NCBI GenBank assembly: GCA_947175375.1
Contig: CAMWMT010000178.1
Span: 1 to 6,080 of the forward strand
DNA: 6,080 nucleotides
Direction of reading: 5' to 3'
Source: an uncultured Clostridiaceae bacterium
GTDB lineage: Bacteria > Bacillota > Clostridia > Lachnospirales > Lachnospiraceae
Below, piece by piece: positions 1 to 5,308 of the stretch. The notes under the pieces are model-generated. The model made no database searches. It saw nothing but the letters and a program-made list of their open reading frames with translations, and had not been told where the DNA came from. A program made the position numbers and the translations under genes. The first letter of the stretch is position 1. The number at the start of each line of letters is the position of its first letter.

Positions 1-803
1 CCGTCAGCGATCAGTTCTTCCAGAGCCGCGTTGACTTTCTCAAGAAGCTCTTCATTATTTTTTGCGATCGCGATCGCATACTCTTCTGTCACAAATTCTT
101 CATCCAAGATCTTCAGGCCTTCTGCTTTGGACACGAACTGCTTTGCAGGCTCATTGTCAATAATAACAGCATCGATCTTGCCGGTAGTCAGTGCCTGAAC
201 CGCATCCATTCCCTTATTATACTGCTCGATCTCTGCATCCTCTACATCCGATGCATAGATATCACCAGTCGTACCGAGCTGAACACCGATCTTCTTTCCC
301 ACCAGATCATCTGCGCCTGCAATCTCACTGCCTTCCTGAACGATGATCACCTGGGTAGCAGTCGTATACGGGGTGCTGAAGTTCATACTGATCAGACGGT
401 CCTCCGTAATTGTCATACCTGCCACGCCCATATCGGCCTTGCCGGAGTTAACAGCCGGAATAATGGAATCAAACTCCATATCTTCCACCTTCAGTTCCAT
501 ACCAAGTTTCGCTGCAACTGCCTCTGCCATCTCCACGTCAATACCAACAATCTGATCTCCCTCATGGTACTCATACGGCTCAAAGTATGCATTGGTCGCC
601 ATAACCAAAGTACCGCCTGCAGCTGATTCTGCTTCCTCTTCAGGTGTTTCAGCCGGAGCTTCTGTTTCCTCTTCTGCATCTGCTTCCACATCTGCCCCTG
701 CAGCCGGAACCTCCGTCTGCTCCGTTTCCTTACTACCGCAGCCTGCTACCATCGCTGCAGTCATCGCTGCGCACAACATCATGCTGATCATTTTCTTCTT
801 CAT
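1..803 (-). CDS. Amino-acid-type ABC transporter solute-binding lipoprotein (3' end cut by window edge)
   Basis: This reads open from an ATG at 803 to the left edge (267 codons, no stop). It is a family 3 extracellular solute-binding protein (SBP_bac_3), which captures a polar amino acid or similar small solute outside the membrane and delivers it to an ABC permease. Seen: a lysine-rich start (MKKK), a hydrophobic stretch, and a lipobox VAGC with the lipidated Cys at residue 22. A linker of about 40 residues rich in Glu, Ala, Pro and Thr follows (24-63). The binding domain starts at about 64 with TLVMATNAYFEPYEY, then GIDVEMAEAVAAKLG, and FDSIIPAVNSGKADMGVAG. Judged by the family pattern near the break (VNAALEELIADG), probably only 10-20 residues are missing. 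The Shine-Dalgarno AGGAGGA (811-817) sits 7 nt from the ATG. Substrate cannot be told from sequence. The permease and ATPase partners are not visible and could lie beyond the left edge. Confidence 0.93.
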   Translation of the reverse strand, partial: MKKKMISMMLCAAMTAAMVAGCGSKETEQTEVPAAGADVEADAEEETEAPAETPEEEAESAAGGTLVMATNAYFEPYEYHEGDQIVGIDVEMAEAVAAKLGMELKVEDMEFDSIIPAVNSGKADMGVAGMTITEDRLISMNFSTPYTTATQVIIVQEGSEIAGADDLVGKKIGVQLGTTGDIYASDVEDAEIEQYNKGMDAVQALTTGKIDAVIIDNEPAKQFVSKAEGLKILDEEFVTEEYAIAIAKNNEELLEKVNAALEELIAD

Positions 804-827
804 ATCGTGATCCTCCTCTTTCTGTCA

Positions 828-897
828 TGCTGTCATCACTGTCTACACCGGAAAACTATTCTTACTCCCCCGTATCAAACAGTGCTGTCAGTCATCA
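828..897 (-). repeat. Imperfect direct repeat in the leader of the solute-binding protein gene
   Basis: The plus-strand string TGCTGTCATCA (828-838) recurs as TGCTGTCAGTCATCA (883-897), with extra bases in the second copy. Both copies lie in the predicted transcribed leader. In the transcript CACTGT can also pair with ACAGTG further downstream (6 bp). This could be an operator pair, an RNA structure, or chance. No known riboswitch or T-box signature was recognised. Confidence 0.3.
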
Positions 898-922
898 GAT
901 TCTTTTACAGAACCTAAATGAC

Positions 923-950
923 ATTATAAAGCAAACTTTTTGTATTGCAA
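923..950 (-). promoter_or_regulatory. Sigma-A-type promoter of the solute-binding protein gene
   Basis: On the minus strand there is a perfect -10 TATAAT (928 to 923) preceded after 16 nt by TTGCAA (950 to 945), a 4/6 match to TTGACA. Predicted transcription start is near 916, giving a leader of about 113 nt. It lies downstream of the 198-bp palindrome, so the gene should be transcribed independently of xerD. Confidence 0.65.
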
Positions 951-1003
951 GCTTTTTTTCTATTTTCTTTGCATAATTATACCGAAAGCAACGTTTTATA
1001 CAT

Positions 1004-1204
1004 AAAAAAGGGGTTGTCGGAAAATGTAATCCCGGCTGTATGATAAGCAGCGCTGTGTGGATTGGAGCGGACAGCGAGTCGGTTTTGTCCGTCTCAAACG
1101 GACATCTGAGTCCGATTGAGACGGACAAAGCCGATTCGGTGTCCGATACACTCCATACGAGCGCTTATCATACAGACGGGGCCGTGTTTCCCGACAGCCC
1201 CTTT
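1004..1204 (-). terminator. Possible terminator of xerD formed by the palindrome base and a T tract
   Basis: In the minus-strand transcript the palindrome closes with ACCCC and runs straight into six T residues (complement of 1004-1009), as expected of an intrinsic terminator directly after xerD. It is far larger than a usual terminator, and the basal stem has a C-A mismatch on this strand (complement of 1014/1197), so termination may be only a side function. Confidence 0.45.
1007..1204. repeat. 198-bp near-palindromic intergenic element (two arms of about 95 nt, 6-nt loop)
   Basis: Left arm 1007-1103 pairs with right arm 1110-1204, with a 2-nt bulge at 1049-1050 and a central loop at 1104-1109. 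By hand alignment 74 of 95 positions are Watson-Crick. Uninterrupted runs include 13 bp (1036-1048 with 1163-1175) and 14 bp (1084-1097 with 1116-1129). The ends carry AAAGGGG / CCCCTTT followed inward by a TGTCGG / CCGACA block. The pentamer GTCCG or its complement CGGAC occurs six times, arranged symmetrically about the centre. The element begins 5 nt after the xerD stop codon and holds no credible gene; the reading frame open across it on the plus strand has no start signals. Candidates are a MITE-like non-autonomous mobile element, a solo long-stem terminator, or a structured RNA. No clear target-site duplication flanks it. Confidence 0.85.
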
Positions 1205-1209
1205 GTCAG

Positions 1210-2103
1210 TCATTTTTCTTCCTGTCCTCTTGGATGTACTCTGCTATATTCTGATCTCATACCAGATTGAAATCCTGCATACACCTGTGTAGCAGTCAGA
1301 TCCGCATGGCCAAGAATTTCCTGGATCGTATGCAGCTTCGCTCCATTGGAAGCCATATGCGCCGCACAGGAGTGTCGAAACATGCGAGGGGTAATATCCT
1401 TCTCGATTCCTGCCTTTCCAGCATAACTTTTTAAGATCTTCCAGAATCCCTGCCTGCTCATGGGGGTGCCGGAGCAGTTCAAGAACAGATAATCCGTGCT
1501 CTCCTTCTTCATAAAACACTCCCGACTTCTATCCAGATACTGCATCAGCGCCCTGCCCGCCTTGGGACCAAAAGGAACCATGCGTTCCCGATCCCCATCC
1601 CGGCAGATTACCCAGCCAAAACGAAGATTCACATCGCTTACACTGAGATGTACAAGTTCACTGACCCGCATGCCTGTCGCATAGAGAAGCTCCAGCATTG
1701 CTTTATCCCGATGCCCTTTCGGAGTGTCTGCAGATGGCTGTTCCAGAAGATGTTCCATCTCCGGGACCGTAAGTATTCCCGGAACATGTTTTTCCACCTT
1801 TGGCGCCTTCAGGCGAAAAGCCGGATCCTCTTCTATCCTCCGGCTACGGACCAGATACTCAAAAAAAGCTTTCATGGATGCGATATATCTGGATATGGTA
1901 GCAGCCGCTTTTCCATTTTTCTCCAGATCCAGGATATAGGAATTCAACATTGTCGCCGTTATGGCGTCGATGGAACTCACTCCCTGACCCTCCACATAAT
2001 CCATCATCTTTCCCAAATCGCTGTGATAAGACATGACTGTATTATGAGAAGCCTTTTTCACATCTTCCAGGTATGTTACAAAACACCGTATCTCCTCGTC
2101 CAT
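1210..2103 (-). CDS. xerD: XerD-like tyrosine site-specific recombinase with altered catalytic set
   Basis: 297 aa, the normal Xer length. Xer recombinases resolve chromosome dimers at dif sites by cutting and rejoining DNA through a tyrosine. The N-terminal SAM-like DNA-binding domain spans about 1-95 and the catalytic domain about 108-290. Visible catalytic residues are Arg146 (TGMRVSEL), Arg243 (FRHSC), His266 (LGHADLT) and the nucleophile Tyr275 (TQVYAGF); the family C-terminal HPRG is present. Two expected residues are replaced: the beta-hairpin Lys of the GKGxKER motif is Asp169 (RDGDRERMVP), and the first His of the usual PHxLRH motif is Arg240 (TPRMFRH). The ATG at 2103 has GAGGG at 2111-2115, spaced 7 nt. 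spoIIM lies just upstream, and spoIIM and xerD are also found in the same chromosomal neighbourhood in Bacillus, which favours a xerD orthologue. It has its own promoter. Family certain; full catalytic competence uncertain. Confidence 0.9.
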   Translation of the reverse strand: MDEEIRCFVTYLEDVKKASHNTVMSYHSDLGKMMDYVEGQGVSSIDAITATMLNSYILDLEKNGKAAATISRYIASMKAFFEYLVRSRRIEEDPAFRLKAPKVEKHVPGILTVPEMEHLLEQPSADTPKGHRDKAMLELLYATGMRVSELVHLSVSDVNLRFGWVICRDGDRERMVPFGPKAGRALMQYLDRSRECFMKKESTDYLFLNCSGTPMSRQGFWKILKSYAGKAGIEKDITPRMFRHSCAAHMASNGAKLHTIQEILGHADLTATQVYAGFQSGMRSEYSRVHPRGQEEK

Positions 2104-2116
2104 TCTTTTACCCTCA

Positions 2117-2140
2117 ATACTATAAACATGCTTACAGTAT
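2117..2140. promoter_or_regulatory. 24-bp dyad over the xerD -10 region and start site (operator-like)
   Basis: The 24 bp read the same on both strands at 20 of 24 positions. The outer half-sites are ATACT / AGTAT and the centre is CATG. It covers most of the -10 hexamer and the predicted start, a typical repressor position. It does not resemble a LexA, Fur or PerR box. Confidence 0.35.
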
Positions 2141-2164
2141 AACCAAGAACGGCCCTGATTTCAA
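2136..2164 (-). promoter_or_regulatory. Sigma-A-type promoter of xerD
   Basis: Minus-strand TTGAAA (2164 to 2159, 5/6) and TATACT (2141 to 2136, 5/6) are separated by exactly 17 nt. The predicted start near 2129 leaves a leader of about 26 nt before the xerD ATG. It lies in the 70-nt gap after spoIIM, so xerD can be expressed in vegetative cells independently of the sporulation gene. Confidence 0.65.
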
Positions 2165-2173
2165 CATTTTTTC

Positions 2174-2728
2174 TTACATTTTCCTGAGAATCTGCTGCAA
2201 TAACAAAGGATTTAAGTATACTTCTGTCACAATTCCGAACAAAAGGAAGAAGACACCTGCTCCGACAAAAAAACAGTATTTTTTCCGGCTGCTTCCTCCA
2301 TTCCAGACCCACAGCAGAATCCAACCAAAAGCAGGCAGATAAAACAGGATCTGAGGTATCACTCCTGCCACACAGATCAGAACGCCTTTCAGTCCCAGTC
2401 TGACCGTTGAGATGCTGATCATCGTTCCCCAGGTCATTCCAAGAAAGAACAGAAAAGCTCCCACAAGTACCGGCGCAGCAGATACTGCACCGCAGCAGAT
2501 CAGTAATGCATACTGGCTGCACCGGTATCCGCCCACATACCGAAACAGTCTCTGTCCATCAATCTCCAGGGATGCATACTGATTCAGAAAATATTCACTG
2601 AAAATACCCGCAAAAGAATCATCGCTCAACGTCTGCACAAACAAGATCCCGGCCAAAAGCCCTGCAAAGAATACAATCAAACAGGTGCCCGGACTGATAC
2701 CTTTCTGATAGACCCATGTCTCTTTCAT
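2174..2728 (-). CDS. spoIIM: Stage II sporulation protein M
   Basis: 184 aa integral membrane protein of the SpoIIM family. In spore formers SpoIIM acts with SpoIID and SpoIIP in the septal complex that thins peptidoglycan and drives forespore engulfment, probably as the membrane scaffold. Seen: about five hydrophobic segments at roughly 13-33, 72-86, 88-108, 114-142 and 151-172. The conserved block GVIPQILFYLPAF (122-134) corresponds to the family P-x-G-x-x-E-x-P-A region, in a PQ..FY variant. The frame is open to an ATG at 2770, but I chose the ATG at 2728 (MKETWVY): GGGGAGG lies 8 nt upstream of it, the earlier ATG has no ribosome binding site, and a likely sigma-E promoter would start transcription downstream of 2770. 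proC lies 45 nt upstream. Confidence 0.88.
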   Translation of the reverse strand: MKETWVYQKGISPGTCLIVFFAGLLAGILFVQTLSDDSFAGIFSEYFLNQYASLEIDGQRLFRYVGGYRCSQYALLICCGAVSAAPVLVGAFLFFLGMTWGTMISISTVRLGLKGVLICVAGVIPQILFYLPAFGWILLWVWNGGSSRKKYCFFVGAGVFFLLFGIVTEVYLNPLLLQQILRKM

Positions 2729-2740
2729 GAAACAAACCTC

Positions 2741-2761
2741 CCCACTCATTCTATGAGTGGG
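2741..2761. repeat. Perfect 9-bp inverted repeat before spoIIM
   Basis: CCCACTCAT and ATGAGTGGG flank a 3-nt loop (2750-2752). On a proC readthrough transcript this hairpin would include the first G residues of the spoIIM Shine-Dalgarno GGGGAGG. No T tract follows, so it is a poor intrinsic terminator. As DNA it overlaps the sigma-E-like -10, so it could be a protein site. Confidence 0.7.
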
Positions 2762-2776
2762 AAAAGTCATATATTA
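2748..2776 (-). promoter_or_regulatory. Sigma-E-like sporulation promoter of spoIIM
   Basis: Minus-strand TAATATA (2776 to 2770) matches the Bacillus sigma-E -35 consensus KMATATT at 6/7. CATAGAAT (2755 to 2748) matches the -10 CATACAHT at 7/8. The spacing is 14 nt, within the known 14-15. Predicted start is near 2741, giving a leader of about 13 nt that begins at the Shine-Dalgarno. spoIIM belongs to the sigma-E regulon in B. subtilis, which agrees. The -35 overlaps the proC stop codon. Confidence 0.5.
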
Positions 2777-3568
2777 CATTTCCTGACATTTTTTTAGGAC
2801 AGCTTCAGACGCTTTGAGTACCGCACTGCGCATCCCATACTCCTCCAGTGCCGCTACACCTTCTATTGTCGTTCCTGCTGGACTGCACACCTTGTCTTTC
2901 AGCATTCCCGGGTGTTCTTTCGTTTCAAGAACCATGGACGCTGCTCCTTTTACCGCCTGTGCAGCAAATATGTATGCCTGTTTTCTCGGCATTCCGCACC
3001 GGACTGCACTATCAGCCAACGCTTCAATAAACATATACACAAAGGCTGGTGAACTTCCGCTGGCACACACGACTGCATTCATCAGCGATTCGTCTATGAA
3101 TTCTGCCTTTCCACATGCTTGAAAGAGCTTTTCCAGCGTATTCAGCTCCACATCGGAAAATTCTTCTTTCCTGCAGCACAGTCCCGTCATACCTTCTCCG
3201 ATCATCGCCGGTGTATTGGGCATGGCACGAACAATCCTTTTATCCCTTCCAAGCTCCAGCTTCAGCTCATCAATGGTTTTCCCGGGAGCCAGTGAGATGA
3301 TCACATGCTCCGGAGTCAACATATAACGGATTCCTTTTATCACTTCTTCATAAAATTGCGGCTTCACCGCCAGTATCAGATATTTGCATTTATTAGCGCA
3401 TTCCGCATTGGAGTCCGTGTACTCCACACCGGTCTTCTCATATATGTGCCGCTTCGTCTCCAGAGTCTTTGCGCAGAACACCATGTCTTCTTTTGGAAAT
3501 ACTTTCAGCGCTCCGAAGAGAATCGCCGTTCCCATATTCCCCATCCCGATAAATCCTATTCTTGCCAT
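2774..3568 (-). CDS. proC: Pyrroline-5-carboxylate reductase
   Basis: 264 aa, the normal length. It catalyses the last step of proline synthesis, reduction of 1-pyrroline-5-carboxylate to L-proline with NAD(P)H in the cytoplasm. Seen: N-terminal Rossmann motif IGFIGMGNMG (4-13), AVKP (67-70), RAMPNTP (114-120), the conserved ASGSSPAFVYMF (169-180) of the C-terminal dimerisation/active-site region, and the family signature SPAGTTIEGVAALE (229-242). The ATG at 3568 has AGGAGG at 3578-3583, spaced 9 nt. The strong rny terminator ends only about 4 nt before that site, leaving no room for a separate promoter between them, so expression must depend on readthrough or on a promoter inside rny. No proA or proB neighbours are present. 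Confidence 0.97.
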   Translation of the reverse strand: MARIGFIGMGNMGTAILFGALKVFPKEDMVFCAKTLETKRHIYEKTGVEYTDSNAECANKCKYLILAVKPQFYEEVIKGIRYMLTPEHVIISLAPGKTIDELKLELGRDKRIVRAMPNTPAMIGEGMTGLCCRKEEFSDVELNTLEKLFQACGKAEFIDESLMNAVVCASGSSPAFVYMFIEALADSAVRCGMPRKQAYIFAAQAVKGAASMVLETKEHPGMLKDKVCSPAGTTIEGVAALEEYGMRSAVLKASEAVLKKCQEM

Positions 3569-3587
3569 CTCGCTGTACCTCCTGATG

Positions 3588-3620
3588 AAAAAAGGGACGT
3601 CGTGATCACGACATCCCTTT
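3588..3620 (-). terminator. Intrinsic terminator after rny
   Basis: The minus-strand RNA forms AAAGGGA...TCCCTTT closing a GTCGTGA/TCACGAC stem, about 15 bp with almost no loop, followed by TTTTTT (complement of 3588-3593). The single non-canonical pair (3598/3613) is G-U on the minus strand but C-A on the plus strand, which fits function on the minus strand. It lies 16 nt after the rny stop codon. Confidence 0.88.
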
Positions 3621-3636
3621 ATTTTCTTCTTAAATT

Positions 3637-5184
3637 TTATTTTGCATAATCTGTCACCCTGCTCTCGCGGATCACATTCACTTTAATCTGACCAGGATAT
3701 TCCAGATTGGACTCAATCTGTTTGGATATCTCACGCGCCATCAGTACCATCGCCGCATCATCCACCTGATCAGGCACTACCATAACTCGAACCTCTCTGC
3801 CTGCCTGAATAGCAAAAGACTTCTCTACTCCCTTGAAGGAGTTCGCAATATCTTCCAGTTGTTTTAATCTGTTGGTATAAGTCTCCAGTGTCTCTCTTCT
3901 TGCGCCTGGTCTTGCCGCAGATATCGTATCTGCAGCCTGTACGATACAGGCAATCAAAGAAGTAGGCTCTACATCACCATGATGTGATTCAACTGCGTTG
4001 ATCACTGTAGCTGATTCCTTATACTTCTTGCATAAATCCACACCAATCTGAATATGGGAACCTTCCATCTCGTGGTCAATGGATTTACCAATGTCATGTA
4101 AAAGTCCGGCTCTCTTCGCCATCCGGACATCAACGCCGATCTCCCCTGCCAACAATCCGGAAAGGTGGGCAACCTCTATGGAATGCTTTAATGCATTTTG
4201 TCCATAACTGCTGCGGAACTTCATACGTCCAAGAAGCCGCACTAGTTCCGGATGAATACCGTGAACACCGACTTCCAGAGTCGCTGCTTCACCTTCTTCG
4301 CGAATCATCGCATCCACTTCTCTTTGCGCTTTCTCAACCATCTCCTCGATTCTTGCCGGGTGAATACGGCCGTCAATGATCAGTTTCTCCAGCGCGATCC
4401 GGGCAACTTCCCGCCGGATCGGGTCGAAACCGGATAAGATAACGGCCTCCGGTGTATCATCAATAATCAGATCCACACCAGTCATGGTCTCGAGCGTACG
4501 AATATTCCTGCCCTCGCGGCCAATGATACGTCCCTTCATCTCATCATTCGGAAGCTGCACAACAGAAATGGTCGTCTCAGCCACATGGTCGGCTGCGCAT
4601 TTCTGAATAGCGGTGACAATATAGTCCTTCGCCTTTTTGTTTGCTTCCTCCTTTGCTCTGCTCTCCAGTTCTTTCACCAGTTTCGCAGTTTCATGTTTTA
4701 CATCATCTTCAACTGTTTTCAAAAGATATTCTTTTGCTTGTTCGGAGGTAAGGCCAGAGATTCTCTCCAATTCCTGTAACCGTTTTGCAGACAGATTCTC
4801 CACTTCCACGCGCTTCTTCTCAAGCTGCGCTTCCCGTGCAGCAAATCCTGCTTCCCTGCGTTCAATCGCTTCCGTTTTCTTATCCAGGGATTCTTCCTTG
4901 GATAAAACACGGCGCTCATAACGCTGAAGCTCTGCTCTGCGCTCTTTGGTTTCTTTTTCAAGCTCATTTCTGGTCTTCACGGACTCTTCCTTGACTTCCA
5001 GCATTGCCTCACGTTTCCTGGTCTCAGCTGTTTTCAAGGCTTCGTCTATGATCTCTCTCGCTCTGTCTTCTGCATTGCCAAGCTTTTCCTCCACTACCTT
5101 TTTCCGGTAATTCACTGCGCAGGGCCAGACAACTGCAGCTGTAAGAACGATCGCGACCAACACCGCAATGATAGTCGTAACCAT
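3637..5184 (-). CDS. rny: Ribonuclease Y
   Basis: 515 aa membrane-anchored endoribonuclease that starts the decay of many mRNAs in Firmicutes. Residues counted from the ATG at 5184: N-terminal membrane segment about 3-25; a long charged coiled coil about 26-180; KH RNA-binding domain with the GxxG loop in GRIIGREGRNIR (about 218-229); HD phosphohydrolase domain with conserved His in ALKHSIEVAHLSG (about 331-343) and the metal-binding LLHDIGKSIDHE (His363-Asp364); a C-terminal domain ends in DYAK. An in-frame GTG at 5196 would add four residues, but it overlaps the Shine-Dalgarno AAGGAGG (5196-5202). The ATG at 5184, 11 nt from it, is therefore the better start. It has its own promoter and terminator. 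recA-recX lies upstream. Confidence 0.97.
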   Translation of the reverse strand: MVTTIIAVLVAIVLTAAVVWPCAVNYRKKVVEEKLGNAEDRAREIIDEALKTAETRKREAMLEVKEESVKTRNELEKETKERRAELQRYERRVLSKEESLDKKTEAIERREAGFAAREAQLEKKRVEVENLSAKRLQELERISGLTSEQAKEYLLKTVEDDVKHETAKLVKELESRAKEEANKKAKDYIVTAIQKCAADHVAETTISVVQLPNDEMKGRIIGREGRNIRTLETMTGVDLIIDDTPEAVILSGFDPIRREVARIALEKLIIDGRIHPARIEEMVEKAQREVDAMIREEGEAATLEVGVHGIHPELVRLLGRMKFRSSYGQNALKHSIEVAHLSGLLAGEIGVDVRMAKRAGLLHDIGKSIDHEMEGSHIQIGVDLCKKYKESATVINAVESHHGDVEPTSLIACIVQAADTISAARPGARRETLETYTNRLKQLEDIANSFKGVEKSFAIQAGREVRVMVVPDQVDDAAMVLMAREISKQIESNLEYPGQIKVNVIRESRVTDYAK

Positions 5185-5235
5185 ATACAGGAGCACCTCC
5201 TTATTAAGTTTTCATTGTACAAACACAACAATTAA

Positions 5236-5264
5236 ATTCTAAACTGTTTTTACAACAATGTCAA
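5236..5264 (-). promoter_or_regulatory. Sigma-A promoter of rny
   Basis: Minus-strand perfect -35 TTGACA (5264 to 5259), 17-nt spacer, and -10 TAGAAT (5241 to 5236, 5/6). Predicted start is near 5229, leaving a leader of about 45 nt. This is the strongest promoter match in the window, and it sets rny apart from the recA-recX unit. Confidence 0.8.
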
Positions 5265-5308
5265 GCCTTGCGTTCTTTCTTTTGTGCATTCAGACAATCA
5301 AATTATTT

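Noticed and set aside
592..810. Plus-strand Ser/Ala-rich open frame opposite the lipoprotein signal and linker
   Set aside because: It is the antisense of a low-complexity Glu/Ala linker region; the minus-strand protein has a lipobox, a ribosome binding site and family motifs.
945..1006. Plus-strand promoter that could drive transcription of the palindrome
   Set aside because: TTGCA-type and TATA-like strings occur, but none pair with acceptable spacing.
1040..1270. Plus-strand open frame of 76 codons running through the palindrome
   Set aside because: It has no ribosome binding site, consists mostly of inverted-repeat sequence, and runs into the antisense of xerD. Its protein resembles no family.
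1648..2142. Plus-strand 164-codon open frame opposite xerD
   Set aside because: It has no recognisable domain or start signal and lies wholly opposite a clear recombinase gene.
2768..2770. ATG at 2770 as the spoIIM start
   Set aside because: It has no ribosome binding site and lies upstream of the predicted sigma-E start; the ATG at 2728 has GGGGAGG 8 nt before it.
5194..5196. GTG as the start codon of rny
   Set aside because: It overlaps the Shine-Dalgarno AAGGAGG; the ATG at 5184 is placed correctly behind that site.
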